Shown piece after piece: positions 12,847 to 26,321 of a DNA stretch of 64,000 nt. The position numbers were made by a program, and so were the translations under genes. The DNA comes from Antedon mediterranea (Eukaryota; Echinodermata; Crinoidea; Comatulida; Antedonidae). The notes beneath the pieces are model-generated. The model was not told the origin of the DNA, ran no database searches, and saw only the letters and a list, made by a program, of their open reading frames with translations. How positions within the stretch are numbered: the stretch's first letter is position 1; each line of letters starts with the position of its first letter. The stretch is taken from assembly GCF_964355755.1 (NCBI RefSeq), contig NC_092677.1, positions 9,820,601-9,884,600 of the forward strand, given 5' to 3'.

Positions 12847-13550
12847 ACAGCATACTGACGCATGAGCAAAAACCTTTAGACCCTGCTCATGTTCCACTGG
12901 ACATAGCATACATTACATGGGGAACCATTAGACCCTGCTCATGGGCCCCCCTGTAAGCTCCAGAGCCCCTAGGTTTACCCAGTGAGCACTCATAGCTATT
13001 ATGCCACTGGACATAGCATACATTACATGGGGAACCATTAGACCCTGCTCATGTGCCCTCTGTAAGTTCCAGAGCCCCTGGGTTTACCCAGTAAACACTC
13101 ATAGCTATTATGCCACTGGACATAGCATACATGACATGGGCAGGAACCATTAGACCCTGCTCATGGGGCCCCCTGTAAGCTCCAGAGCCCCTGGGTTTAC
13201 CCAGTAAGCACTCACAGCTATTATGCCACTGGACATAGCATACATTACATGGGGAACCATTAGACCCTGCTCATGGGCCCTCTGTAAGTTCCAGAGCCCC
13301 TGGGTTTACCCAATAAGCACTCATAGCTATTATGCCACTGGACATAGCATACATTACATGGGGAACCATTAGACCCTGCTCATGGGCCCCCCTGTAAGCT
13401 CCAGAGCCCCTGAGTTTACCCAGTGAGCACTCATAGCTATTATGCCACTGGACATAGCATACATGACATGGGCAGGAACCATTAGACCCTGCAGATCCCC
13501 TGAGTTTACCCAGTGAGTGCTTATACACTGGATTTAACATACTGACAGGA
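12847..13550. repeat. 110-bp satellite array, about 6 copies
   Basis: The marker CCACTGGACATAGCATAC recurs at about 12894, 13004, 13113, 13226, 13334 and 13444 (spacing 108-113 bp). Each unit ends in the string around GTTTACCCAGTGAGCACTC followed by TATTATGCCACTG, which matches the right end of the hAT-like MITE at 57738-57842. The array therefore seems to have grown by tandem amplification of that MITE. The last unit is partial. The frame at 13271-13696 minus (141 codons) reads through the repeats and is not a gene. Confidence 0.9.
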
Positions 13551-14087
13551 ACCTTCTCCTCATAAATTGAAAGTGTTTGGTTGTTTTTGTATTTGTTCTT
13601 GATGACCATAGTGAAGGATCTTGCCTGCGGACAGCTTACCCACATCAGTAGGGTAGTTTTTTTTCTTGTTTGATTGCCAATGTGTACTTTTCTCATTTTT
13701 TTCGACGTTTCTCGTCACGGGTGACATGTGTTCACTATTTTATGGACACACAGCTGTTTCATATTTTACTGCATTTAACTAAATTTACCAAATTATTAGT
13801 CAAATTTGCTGACTAACCGACCGATCGTGGGGCTGACTGATTTTACTGATGAAACGCATGCCAGGTGCGATGCGACCTCTATCAGTCACGGTCAGAAGGT
13901 TTCACCTCGGAACACAGGATTATCTCATTGAACATCGGACATGATTATTGCCCAGCTTGGAGCAATCTCTGATTCCGGTTGTGGGAGCTCCTTGCTTGGG
14001 TAGTCAACAACATTTTGTACACCTGGGAATATCTTGTATAGTGAACTAACACTGAGTAGAACCCCTCCTTTGGAACTTCCTTATTTA
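13551..14087. other. Moderate-GC stretch, no gene seen
   Basis: More balanced in base composition than its surroundings, especially 13800-14030, but no frame, repeat or RNA gene was recognised. Confidence 0.35.
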
Positions 14088-14217
14088 AGCTCTGTCTACA
14101 CACTATCAAACTTTATGTGAAAAGTGTGATGCGCCCATATATGGACATGATGGTGTCATATCACAACCATATTTGGGCATATCACACTTTTTTGTCCCAT
14201 ATAGTGTAGACAGAGTC
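14088..14217. mobile_element. CTCTGTCTACAC MITE, copy 2
   Basis: Starts AGCTCTGTCTACAC and ends GTGTAGACAGAGT. It shows the family core GCCCATATATGGACATGATG, then GTCATATCAC, then CATATTTGGGC. TTA precedes the left end; the right flank is diverged. Confidence 0.88.
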
Positions 14218-14954
14218 CTGAAGGTAATTCTGCAAGAGTTTTGAAGCCCATGGAAGTACTGAAAATAAGTTTTTTGACTAAATTTTGTTGTGCACAATTA
14301 ATTAACATTAATTTTTAGGAGGCAAAAGAAAGATTTTATGAAACTACTAAATGGCCTTTTAAATTTTGATTTTATTCATCTTTATTTTTCGTGTTCTGAA
14401 TCTACAAATATTATGGATGACAAAGGCAGACATGTTGCCATTAGTTTCCAAAGTGTAGCTACCAAATAGATTATTATTATTAATTATCGCGATACTGTAG
14501 ATAGCGTATGTAAATGTGGATTGGATTGAACACTGTTGCTGTGTCATTCTGCGTATTGAAACGATAATATCACGAGATCTGAATCTGATTCTGCACCTGT
14601 CAAATGGTTTGTGTTTTATCTTCCTCAATACACAGCGGGATATTTCTATAATGTTTACTGAATGTTGTTAAGACTAAAGGTCTATTTCGAGTAGGGTTAT
14701 TCCTGTGGGGGTTAGATTTGAGATTTCAAATTGCGATCTTTGTTTATCTGTCTGATCACCTCGATTTTGAAGAAATCTGATGATTAAGAATATTTATTGT
14801 GAAGTGTTTTTTTCAATACAATTACAATGCAATGATGGTTTTGTTGTTTATCACGTAGGCCTTTCATGTCTCTTCAGTTTGAGTTCCTAAAACAGAAATG
14901 CATTGCTTTTCTGATCTGATTTCAGTATAGCTATCTCTAAATATTTCATCAATA

Positions 14955-15110
14955 CAGCAGAACTCCTATTAAGGGGACACCTTCAGGACAATTAACAATG
15001 TACCTGTACCTCTTAGTAGATGTTCCTTTGGTTTCTGCTTGTTTGTTTAACAGATAACCAAGTGTTCCCTCAACAGGAGTGTCCTATATTAAGTAAAAGG
15101 ACCTTTCCAA
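14955..15110. repeat. Dispersed GGGGACACC-type repeat
   Basis: Starts with CTCCTATTAAGGGGACACCT and ends with CAGGAGTGTCCTATATTAAG, which is roughly inverted relative to the start. The same GGGACA-C / TATAGGG word set builds the minisatellite at 52496-52945 and the segment at 54770-54930. Confidence 0.5.
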
Positions 15111-15649
15111 ATCAGAAATCCCTATCAATGAGTACACTTTCCTATGAAATGAACAAGGAACATCTACTGTACAGTGTATGAAAGTCAAATAAGGTCACAA
15201 TTTATAAACTTGTTCCGACTTGCTGATGTAACACCTGGTGTCTTGCAACACTGGAAGTAATAGACTTAAATTCCGTATGCGTTTTCCATATGCAAGGTAG
15301 ATTTCAAGGGATAGATAATGCTTTCATTGTTAAAACAGAAGGCTGATCTGTAACACCTTATATTTGGGATTATATACAATGCTCAATGCATACTTTATGT
15401 CTGTTTATAATCCTATTCCATATAATTTGAAGGGTCCAAAGCCTGGGAAATCTCGGCTATGTATCTGATCCTCGGATCTTGAACTTTCATATAGCATGGT
15501 AAATGCATCAAATATGGGTGTAGACATAGGGCATGAGAGGTGTATTTCCTTAAAAATAGGTACTTTCAGGTGATTGACCAAGCCTAACCTAAGAAATCTG
15601 TTTAGCATGAGGCAATACGACCTTGCACAAGCACATAATCGTTTCACAG

Positions 15650-15706
15650 TTAAACATAGGCCTACATTTAACATAGGCCTACATTTAACATAGGCCTACA
15701 TTTAAC
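15650..15706. repeat. 17-bp tandem repeat, about 3 copies
   Basis: Perfect copies of ACATAGGCCTACATTTA. The unit centre TAGGCCTA is a palindrome found widely in this window. Confidence 0.9.
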
Positions 15707-17594
15707 GTGCTCCTATTTAAAATTTCATTAATTTCCTTTTTGTTTAAAAATATGCATGTTACTTAATGTTTCTTTTTATTTTATCAATTTAATTTAAAAC
15801 ATTGCTTTACAAAATGTATTGTTCCCCAAAAACATACAGAATGAACATTAATAAAAAGAAAAAAATAAACTGTTAAATTAAACCAAAAACCAGCCAATTT
15901 GACTTTTTTTTTTGCTTTAAATTACATGGTGTTTTTTTTCCAGGTAAATCTTTGTTAATTTAATCAAAAAATGTAAAAGGTATATCTGTATATATATCAT
16001 AGGCACAGAATAAATTCTAAACTTTCAGGTGATACAAATCATTTTGTATAGTACTGTACTTTTATAAATGATAAATCATGTGAAATCAATTTTAAAGTAA
16101 AATAACAAAAACTGCATATATTTAGAGACACAGAAACAAATGAGACATTTAATAACCACCTGTAATGCATTGATTAATTATGTAAAGGATTTATTAGCAC
16201 CGTCTGCATGTCATATCAAACCTTTGAATAAGGAAATTACATAATTATTATATAAAAATTGAATTTTTTAGTTTATCCAAACAAAAGGTTTTTACATTTC
16301 AGATTTCTTTTACCAAAATGTAGTGTTTTTTTATGTGATTTAAAATCTTAATTTTTTTTAAATTTATGTTGTCATAAATCTGTTACGTGGTATGTTGTAA
16401 TAAATCTTTAATTAGAATGTATTAAGAACAGCTGAATTAACTTCTTATTGGCTTTCTAAAATCTATCAATCAATCTTGATCGGTTGATTGATTACGTAAT
16501 ACGTGGGATGAACTAGTATTATGCTGCAAAAATTTAAAAATAACTTTTAAAATGACAGAATCTTAAACAAATATAGATTGTGTAATTAAAAGTGTAACTA
16601 TATGAATTTAAGTGTAACTATATGAATTTATATCATGGTCTTTTTTAGGTATGTGAAACATATTTTTTGTTAATTAAGTATTTTTAAGAAACTAACCAAC
16701 TGTTAATTGTTTTCTGGTTTCCTAAAAACATCATTATATTATATTGAACTGAGCGATGGATTTAAAAAGGTTTCTATTCAATACAAAAATGCTGCGTTTT
16801 ACTCCTCAATCAAGCTAAAATATATAACCTACATTTGTATACAACTGCAATATTATCTCACCGAGCTCATCAATTTATATCATCAATTGATCTAGCCCCT
16901 GTTTTCTCGGACAAAGAAAATCACCTTTCTTGCTCTCTTGGGTTCCCAATCTTTTGCGAGCAAACATTTCGCTGTCGCTAACTTATAAATCTGTTATGAT
17001 CCTTTTGAACATGCATTCTTTGCGATTTCCTTCGAAAACAGGCTGAGCACCTGGTTTCTGATGTCCGCACATGCCGTTTTCTCGCATCCTTTGTTTCTTT
17101 GGATGTACATACCTGCGGACAATTTCCTCTCCGGAAAAGAAGTCGTAAGTGTAGACGTTTAGGCAGGTGAAAACCGGTGAATTTATTCAATAAGGTTTCT
17201 GCATGCAGGTGGCCCTTCATCGTTGACAAAGGTGAAATTGGCTGCTGATGTATATTGATATTAACAAAACGATCACGTCATAGCACTCATCAAATATAAC
17301 AATATGCTTTTCTTCTTGGGTTAAATAACATTTAATTATCAATATTAATATACATTTTTTGGATTATGGTGTTAAATTATGTTTTTAGGTATTAAATTAT
17401 TCTGGTCATTCACTTGTGAATGCACTTTGAATGCAATTTTTTTGGCATTAAAAGCTTTTTTCATTTTCATTAGATGCAGATTGAGTTAACATGAATCGAG
17501 TCATTATTCAAGCTATCAAGTATCAAGTGTTTTGTGTTTATCACTTTGTTCAGTTAACAATAACCGCCCTAAGACTGAGTTGAAACCAAATATT

Positions 17595-18290
17595 GGCCCT
17601 ATAATGTTCCAGTTGGACAAAAAGGAATTAAGTTTCCCATAGTGGGCTTATATTCGAACAATATATTACATAGTATTCATTCAATTTGACATTACTCGTG
17701 CGATTGTGATCTGGGTTGATCACTGTTTACTACAAACACAGCAATATTACATGATTCAGAGTAAAGTGGCCCTATAATGTCCCAGTGGGACAAAAGGTAT
17801 GACGTAGTGGGCTTATTCTTCAGTCAGGACAATACATTTTCTAATTTCCAAGCCCTTTAATAAATTTGACATTACTCGTGCGATTTAGATCTGGGTTGAT
17901 CAATGTTTACTACAAATACAGCAATATTACATGATTCAGAGTAAAGTGGCCCTATAATGTCCCAGTGGGACAAAAGGTATGATGTAGTGGGCTTATTTTT
18001 CAGTCAGGACAATACATTTTCTAATTTCCAAGCCCTTTAATAAATTTGACATTACTCGTGCGATTTAGATCTAGGTTGATTAATGTTTACTACAAATACA
18101 GCAATATTACATGATTCAGAGTAAAGTGGCCCTATAATGTCCCAGTGGGACAAAAAGTATGACGTAGTGGGCTTATTCTTCAGTCAGGACAATACATTTT
18201 ATAATTACCAAGACATTTAATAAATTTGACATTACTCGTGCAAATTAGATCTGGGTTGATCAATGTTTCATATTATGCAATATTACATGA
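17595..18290. repeat. 180-bp tandem array, four copies
   Basis: The anchor GGCCCTATAATGT recurs at 17595, 17768, 17948 and 18128, so the two middle units are exactly 180 bp and nearly identical, the first is about 173 bp and diverged, and the last is incomplete. Other shared landmarks are TTTGACATTACTCGTGC, GATCTGGGTTGATCAATG and GCAATATTACATGATTCAGA. No frame stays open through the array. Confidence 0.93.
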
Positions 18291-20219
18291 TACAGAATAC
18301 ATAACCATACATGTATTTATAAAGACATTCAAGTAATTTTTGACAGATCTGTTAGTAACTGAACCCAGACTGGTACTAGTCTGGGCAGTACCTATCCAAA
18401 CCACAAAATCATATGTGAATTATTTCTATATGAATTATGAGATGTAATGCAGATGGTTATGATAAAATAGTGTAGGTTTTTATGTAATGTGCTTGTCAAT
18501 GTCAGGCTTGAGGATGATTCAGCAGGATTGGTGGGTTAGTTCTACTGGGAACATCGATTTAAAATGGGGAAACCATTACAATTAAATTGGGTCAACTGAC
18601 CAAGTGTTGGCAGAGCGTCACAAACGATATCTATAATATCGGCATAGGTTTATACCTCTTCACGACCATACTGTAGTTCTGGTGGTAGAAATAGTCTTCC
18701 CAGCTTACCTGATTCTCAGTGCTGTGTCTTTACTACAATTATATTTGCCTAGTATAGGATTATTTGCTAATACATACGTCACGTGTATCATGTATGATTT
18801 AGTTAAGTGTTATGGTATATGATACTACCTGGGGATACACTTTCCATTATCAAATATTCCTATACCGAAAAAATCTAAATAGGCTTGAGTGACTGAGTAT
18901 CGGATTAGGACTGGATTCTAGGTCCAGTGTACACATCTGATTTTTGTGCCTTTTAAAAGAATTTCACTGCATCTTTTGGAAGAGTGGAGGACCCCTGTTT
19001 TCTGGTATATCACATCCCTGTCAAAAGAATGACTGAAAGAGTGAAAACCTCTGATCTATTTCAATACACAAGAAGAGATCATTTTGGATGCGTCTGCATG
19101 ATATTAAAATGTTGAACCATTGATCGTTGTTCCATTGGTTTTAGAAGAGAGATTATCATTTTTGAAAGTCACTATAGTTACTACAATCTGGTAGATGTGA
19201 CACGTATTCTGGACATTTTTCTTCCATGTTTCAATGTGATGCCTTCTTATATAAAAAAAAAAGACAAAGAAATGTTTACTCAACTGTCTCTAATCCAAAA
19301 CTCTACTAAATAATTACTCAAAACATCTGCTAAATTTAAATTATCAATATTAGATGATAAATTATAATATTAGATATCTGTAAACATTGAGAAATCATCA
19401 TCAATTTCTACTATTTAATTTTTATTATGAACATCTGCAAAAAGTCAATTCAATTGTTTTTGTATCAATTCTGATTTTTTAAGCCTGTTAAATAATTAAA
19501 AACATGTTTTTAAAATTATTTTTTCTAATTTAATATTGCATTTTAATAGATAGGTTATTATGTAATTCTAATCTAATAATGTGCATATAATATTTTATAT
19601 GTTATATACGGATTAATAAATTAAAAAATATTATGACATCAAGTTTAAACTGAACAAAAATTACAAATACAACTGTAGAAATTTCATCTGCGCAAATTTT
19701 TAAATCTAATCTTTAAAATTGCTTGTCATTTATCTGTTAAGTTGCGCAGGATGTATCTATGTCTGTTGACAAGTTAATACAACTCTATTGTCAAATTTTA
19801 GATGGAACAGCTGAATAGTTGATCAAAATATGAAATTTACGGAAAATGTAATTCGTCATTGAGAAATCATTGAATCTTTCATTAATACCTTTGACCAATG
19901 CGGTAATGACTAAGGGTTTTGTCTGTTTTGTTGCTAAATCATTCTTTATCATTCAAAGCAATTCAGATTGTATTATGATTATAGTTGATGAAGACAATGT
20001 TCTTTATGTTGATATAGTTGTGATATTGGCTTCTGGACTTGTGAGCTATAGAGCTTCATTGACGCTTTAGAAGCTCCAGACGTTTTTGTCGAACAAATAA
20101 ATGAAATGACTCTGGAAATAATGAATGAATATTGTGGAAAGAGGTGTACTGTGTGGAGAATGAGTGAAGTAAGATTTGCATCACGTTTTCAAAAATGAAA
20201 TAAAGTAAAATTGAGAATG
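18291..20219. other. AT-rich stretch, no supported gene
   Basis: Contains a small hairpin at 18364-18385 (CCCAGACT / AGTCTGGG). The frame at 19870-20070 plus has no recognisable domain. Confidence 0.4.
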
Positions 20220-20765
20220 TCTTGCTACGTCTTCTGGAGTAGTGCTATATGAAGTGGCAGATCTGGTGGTGTCAAAAGCTACTAAGGGAAGCATTCTGGT
20301 AATGCTCTCTTGTCTTGTTGATGTCATCATTAAGTAGTAGTGCTATATAAAGTAAATGTGGTACAATAAAAGCTATTAAGAGAAGCACTCTGGCATTCTC
20401 TCCTCTTCTACGTAAGATGTTGTTAAGTTCCATCTGTTGATGTCATCACTCAATATTTTGTTACATCTTCTAGTAGTGCTAGAACATGGCACATCTAAGG
20501 TGTTGCCATAAAAGCTACTAAGGGAAGCACTCTGGCATCCTCTCTTCTTCTACGTAAGATGTTGTTAAGTTTCATCAGTTGATGTCATCACTCAATATTT
20601 TGTTACATCTTCTAGAGTAGTGCTAGAACATGGCATCACTCTAAGCTGGCACCATAAAAGCTACTAAGGGAAGATCTCTAGTATCCAATCTCTTCTCTTT
20701 TTCTACGTAAGACGATGTTAATTGCCCCATCTGTTGATGTCATCACTCCATGTGATTCTCTGTCT
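20220..20765. repeat. Diverged tandem array, unit about 145 bp
   Basis: AAAAGCTACTAAGGGAAGCA or close variants occur at about 20274, 20368, 20510 and 20656, joined by TCTACGTAAGATGTTGTTAA, GTTGATGTCATCACTC and CTTCTAGAGTAGTGCTA. The last full spacings are 142 and 146 bp; the first gap is only 94 bp, so an early unit lost part of its length. Confidence 0.85.
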
Positions 20766-21548
20766 TGCTCTTGTGCCGTTGATTGTGCCCTCTAAAAGTA
20801 CCTTGCCAAATATCCTATACTGAAAATTATGTTCTGAAAAAGTTGATCAAATCAAATTGGCTAAGAATATTTGCATTTTAGTTTTATTTCTTTTTTTTTA
20901 TAGCTTTATACACTCCAATAAAACATCAGTAATGGTTTGCTATGGTATCACACTTAATTTGAAAGTTTATTTTTTATGTACATTGTAAGATTAAGATATG
21001 TAATATTATTTCAAGCTATAACAATTGCATTCTTCTGAAGTAATTAGATTTGAATATATCTTTTATTATAAAGAGTAAAATTATTGTTCTCAAGAGTCCT
21101 CAATAATAAATAAACCAAAACCAACCAAGTTCACGAGAAATTGAAGTAGAATTAAAATAAGAATTCATCTTCTTTATTGGTGACTGTCATGTCCCATATG
21201 ACATATATAATTTTTTTCTCACAAACCAATAATATAAGCTAATAAAATAATGTCCATTGTGATAACATGTTGTTTCGCAGATATTTTTAATACAATTAGG
21301 TAGGTGTAAATACAAAAGAGGCTTTGAAGGAAGGAGAAGATCCAGGATTTTAAAGCGGAAAGAGCACTGTGTAAAATATGTCTGTATATAATATAGTCTC
21401 AGAATCCTTTTTATTCCCCTGGAACTGGAGCCTCAAGCGTGTCTCCCCCCCCCCCCCCCCAAAATAATGACAATCGCATGTTATCTCATATCGGTCCACA
21501 TCATCGTTTTGCTGATTGATTGCGAAATAAAATAGCATGCTTTAAGGG
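20766..21548. other. AT-rich stretch with a poly-C run
   Basis: A run of 17 C lies at 21444-21460. Nothing coding was recognised; the minus frame 21350-21538 crosses the homopolymer (poly-Gly) and is spurious. Confidence 0.5.
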
Positions 21549-21779
21549 TTGCCCATACTCATGAGTTGACCCAGGTCAAAATGTATGTCACAATAATCGC
21601 TATTTGTGTTGCAGCTAAAAACTGCTCCTCGATAAATGGTTATTTGGCGTTAAAACACGCAATCGATTGAGTGTTTTTAATCAGTTATTTTTTAATCGGT
21701 TATGTCATTTTTCACCGTTTCTGGTGCTCAAAAATAATCGGTTAATAACCGATTATTCCTACTTAGAAGAAACAGGCCC
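21549..21779. mobile_element. Relic element of the TTTCTGCTG scaffold
   Basis: Shares GTGTTGCAGCTAAAAA(C/T)TGCTCC with 50660-50690 and ends AGAAACAGGCCC, the same right terminus as the 50.0-kb element. Just inside the end is a perfect hairpin, AATAATCGGTT / AACCGATTATT (21733-21743 and 21747-21757), where the 50-kb element has AACCGGTTT-type motifs instead. The left end is not a clear inverted match, so the copy is probably truncated. Confidence 0.6.
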
Positions 21780-23480
21780 TTTGAAATATTCAAATTCCAT
21801 CTTTTACAGTATATCTAAAATTAGACGTTGTGACCAGCTCATAAGTTTTTAATAATAGCAATATAGAAAAATATGTTTTTTTAAAAACAAAATATTGTGT
21901 TGATTAAAATTGAAATGATTTTTATGAACTATAAATCCAGATTGTCACAAAATGAAATTGATATTCCAGTGGAATTGACATGTCTAAATAAATAATACAC
22001 AAGTAATAATAAAACTGATGAAATAAGCAGGTGGACGCTTTCTAAGATTTTGTTCTTTTATCTGACTTGGCAGCGAAGTATAATGCCTCATTTACCTATA
22101 AATACATTACCTAAAAACAACACATGCTGATGTGGCCTAGTGTAAACCCCAGGCCTCCGAAGCACCTGTTGACAATCATTCTAGGAGCCAGTCTGTCTGA
22201 TCAGTGTCATTACCGTGCTGATCCACCTGCTCTATTCCCTGTTTTACCACTCTAGATACTCAGCAGTTTTTGTTCTTAGTCTAGAAAAGTTTGAATGTTG
22301 GAAATGTATAAAGATTGTAATTGTTTACATTATTTGTAGTAGGCCTAAAACTACTTTGATGTTAATGTATTTATGTTTACAAATGCAGTGTAAAGCTGGC
22401 ACGGCTTACACTAATCATAAGGTAATCAACGGAGTATAATGTTCTTCACACGAATGGCGTTTGTTATATTGATGACCGACTTTAAAAACAGAAATACTTT
22501 TATGGCTTAAAAAGCAGCCAAGAGTTCTCTATTTTAGTTTTCTCATGATAGTGGTTTCTTTTTGTCCCTAGCAGCGAAAATGTTTGATCATTTATTAATG
22601 ATCTTTTTTCCCGAAAGTAACTCTGCTTTTAGCCATTTTAACGCCACTGCCTAGTTCACTCTAGAAATGCGCTACACCAGCCTTAACGCCATATTTGTCA
22701 ATATTTTCTTACATAGTTGTCTTCCCCTTACAGCCCAGATACACATAATCATGGATACTGTACGAAAAAATGTTTTTTCAGACATTGCAGTGAAGTATGC
22801 ATTATTTACCTATGAATACATAAAAACAACACATGCTAATGTGGCCTAGTGTAAAAAATGTAAAAAAAAGATGGCAATATTTTCAGAAAACTGCTTTCTA
22901 AAAAAAAAGGAATTTTTCCCCACAAAAGCTTGAAAAATTACTTGAAATGACTCCTTTATTTCAAACATCTGGTATTTATTATTCTCTAATTTTTAATATG
23001 GTTTGTATTCCTACAAAGATGAATATCTTTCATATGTCTTTAAAATTAATTAATTTGCCATTTTACTTTTTTTCGGTTGCTTGTGGGTTTTAGGAAATTT
23101 TAAATGAATGTCTTGACAGCATGATCATTTTTTACCTTATCTCCTGTACCTCTCATGTTATTTAGCTTGTCAACACCTGTCAAGATTTTGAAGAGTTTTT
23201 TTTTATCCTTTAGAAACATGATTCACTTTCACTTACAAAAAAAAAAAATAGATATTCATATTTTATAGGATTAAAGCTCAGCTGTGCATGTCACAGCAGT
23301 TATTATGTCAAAGAAATTCTTGTACTGAACTCTGTTATGATTGAACCATTGAGTTTAGGATTGGTATGTAAACCACCAAGCTATAAACACCACTATTGTC
23401 AATGTTACCAATAAACACTAGTGCATGCTGCTACGTATGACTTAAAAGCCTAATGTATTTTATTTCACTACTAAAACAAA
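21780..23480. other. AT-rich stretch, no supported gene
   Basis: Holds a dispersed direct repeat: 22078-22146 and 22795-22857 share AACAACACATGCT followed by ATGTGGCCTAGTGTA, about 715 bp apart. The frames at 22215-22439 and 22667-22849 overlap this repeat or AT-rich DNA and were not called. Confidence 0.45.
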
Positions 23481-23700
23481 ATGTTTCATACATGTTGTCC
23501 AACCATGAGTCAAAATAGGTACCTAGATCGTGCTTGTCTTTGGTTTCTTGTTTTCTTGTGCCATCAAGGATGTTTCATACACGTTTCCAACCATGAGTCA
23601 AAATGGGTATCTAGATGGTGGTGCATGTCTTTGTTTTCAAGGAGGATATTTCATACACGTTTCCAACCATGACTCAAAATGGACATAGATGATGTGCTGC
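23481..23700. repeat. Diverged tandem repeat, about 3 copies
   Basis: Units share TTTCATACA(T/C)GTT, then CCAACCATGAGTCAAAAT, then a TAGAT...TGTCTTTG stretch, with spacing of about 70-95 bp. The ORF read across it is a repeat artefact. Confidence 0.75.
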
Positions 23701-23903
23701 TATGTCTGTTTCTCATTTGTTGCCTTTGTTTTCTTTTGTTCTTTCTACTACAGTAGTGGTGCCTTCGATGTACAAAATAGCATTTTTTTAAATTTATGTA
23801 ACATTACGTTTTGTTGGAAATGATGTAGATTTTAGAAAAGCCAATTTTCTGGGACAACTCCGAACTTCGAAGCCCACTTGAATCCAGATCGTAATAGTCT
23901 TAA

Positions 23904-24032
23904 TAGTCTACACTATCAAACTTAATAAATGTGACAACAATATTTGATGTCCCCGGACATGATAATGTCATATCACTACCATATTTGGGCACATCACACT
24001 TTGTCAAACTAGTTTGCTAGTTAGACAGAGCT
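23904..24032. mobile_element. CTCTGTCTACAC MITE, copy 3
   Basis: AGTCTACACTATCAAACTT at the left and AGACAGAGCT at the right, with the core GGACATGATAATGTCATATC and CATATTTGGGCACATCACAC. The left terminus has lost its first bases. Confidence 0.8.
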
Positions 24033-26321
24033 GAATTTTATAGTTTTATCTAAATTTTAATAGAATCCATGTATTATTCATTTTATGTAAGTATTTCGAT
24101 GTGGAGAGCCTCTCGACGGTTATTTTTATTTGTAACTTTTAGGTTATCCGGCCTCATTGACTTACTTTTGTATTGTTTTTTTGTACTGTTCTGTATATTG
24201 GCGAAATAAATGATATGATATATGATTAATTCTTCCTCCATTCAATAGAGTAGTAGTACTGTATTATTTTTCTGTCTTCCATTTATTCAACCTTTGGCCA
24301 TACATTCATTTCCTTTTAAAAGAGCTTTTTTTTCATAACATCCTGCCAGTCAATCAATTGTCATTAAGCGTCAATCATTTCCATCTCTATCTCTGCACCT
24401 GTCGTATCTTACTCATCGATTACCTTAATGTTATTTACATTATAAACGTTAATACTATTTTTTTCAGTATAAAAAACCTATAATTAACGATGTATCATCA
24501 TCTCTGTTTGAACTACTGTATAGTACATACAACAGTGAGGTTTCGATTGATTGAATTAGGTATAAAAATATCAATCAGTATCTTTGTTGATGTGATCGTT
24601 TGAATTTTGAAAATAAGAATTGAACTTCAATTTTAAAAATATATAATTTATTTTTATTATGAATTTTATTATTTCTCAAAGAACTGTGTTCTAGAAATAT
24701 ACAGGCCGGAATATATATTATTATCATACCGTTATTGTTTTCTGTCCAAATGTTCCATAAATGACACCTTCTGTATTTATTTATTGTTGTCACCAAATAC
24801 TTATAGTTCATATCTATTTGCCTTTAAAAACTTGTGTTAAATGATTTAAGTGCAAAGATTGCAATGTCTAACCATTTAAAAATGAATATTCACTCTAAGT
24901 TGAAGACTATTTTTGTTTTCCATGTTGTTGTTGCTGTTGTTTAATACACTAGGCCTACAGTTTTCTATTTACAGTTTTTGGAGAACTCAAAGACCCAAAT
25001 GAGGTGCATATGGGTACAAGACTTTATAACAGTGTGGTATCTAGTGTCATAAATATTATACAAATTGTATTTCAAGAGTATTATTATATTTAACTAGCGG
25101 CTATTTTTAGCATAGCAAGAATTTTTTAGCAGATTTTTCACAATGGATTTGGCGAGACAGAAATTATGCAAAACAATACAACTGTATTCATATCACGAAC
25201 AGTGTAAAAAAAATGTTACAATATAATTAAATAAATTTTAAATTTACTACACACACAGAATGTGGCGCCAACTCATTCCATATTGTCCTACTCAAGCCTA
25301 ATTATAAAAAGCTGTAAACTTAACAATAAAATTAATGATAACAAAAATTAAATTAAAATTGTGAATTTTTTTAATTATATCTGAATGTAACATATTTGAG
25401 TGGATGTTAATCATGTGTTGTCATTGGTCAAAAGTTATGACATTTGACCTTCTAACACAGTGGTTGAAGCTGTTTTTTTATCATAAAATTCAAATAAAAA
25501 GATATGTCTTCTGAAGTTAAAACATTGCAGTTTGAATGTTATACTGCATGCCATTATTGTCAAGGAACATTATGCTTAGTATTGATATTAATAAAAGATT
25601 TAGGTTTAATGAATTTTATTGCAGTTGAAATGGAACGGTTTACTTGCACTGCTTTTAGATTTCATCAAAATAATCGAACAACCTCAGTTACTAACACAAA
25701 CGCACACAGTTGCTAGACGAAAAAAAAAACCCAAAGAAATATATACTTGTTTTTGATCATGTACCTTCTTTGTGCAAGTTGGGTTTGAAACCACCAAGCT
25801 TTTTTCTTTCTCTAATTATTACCAGTTTAGTTTTAATTCTTTTTAAAAAAATGGCAGAATTTCTATTTTTAATTGTTTGTATTGAAGTGTTTAGTAGTTA
25901 TTATTTAGTTGTTATTATTAGTGATTAATTCTAACTGGTACTTCAGATATGAAATTAAATTGACATTCAGTACAATGTATTGTTTTCTCAAAAACTAAAA
26001 ATAACTTGTGCCAAATTGAACCAATTAAATTTGGCTTATCTAATAAAGTGAAAACATTGTTCCTTCCTCAACTTGTCTGCATGTGTTGGATATTGTATAA
26101 AATATTACAAAACCCTTTCATTTGTTCTGAATCGGCTACTTAATTTCAGACACCATGCTTGTGGCAGATTTATGCTTTTGAATTGAGAAGAAACTTTTGA
26201 TGAGGGAGAAGTGGGGTTACTCTAAAGCTCTTTCTACACTAAAAAACAGTATTTATTTCAAATGATTGTTTTAAATGGCATTTTCAAAGTAATAGTTAAA
26301 ACCACATACCTGGGTAACATA
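24033..26321. other. Very AT-rich stretch, no supported gene
   Basis: The frames at 24575-24811 minus, 25504-25716 plus and 25710-25928 plus have AT-driven composition and no domain signals. Confidence 0.4.

Larger units (their letters stand above)
14218..17594. other. AT-rich stretch, no supported gene
   Basis: Apart from the repeats listed separately, it holds a 20-bp tandem duplicate at about 16590-16630 (AAGTGTAACTATATGAATTT). The patch 16870-17240 is GC-richer. Its minus frame 16978-17229 contains CPQVC and CSAC clusters, but no family match is convincing. The frame at 15405-15674 minus was not called. Confidence 0.4.

Noticed and set aside
13271-13696. 141-codon minus-strand frame
   Set aside because: Most of it lies in the 110-bp satellite and repeats with it.
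16978-17229. Cys-containing minus frame as a piggyBac-type C-terminal zinc domain
   Set aside because: CPQVC and CSAC clusters do not fit the expected Cys spacing and no catalytic domain lies upstream.
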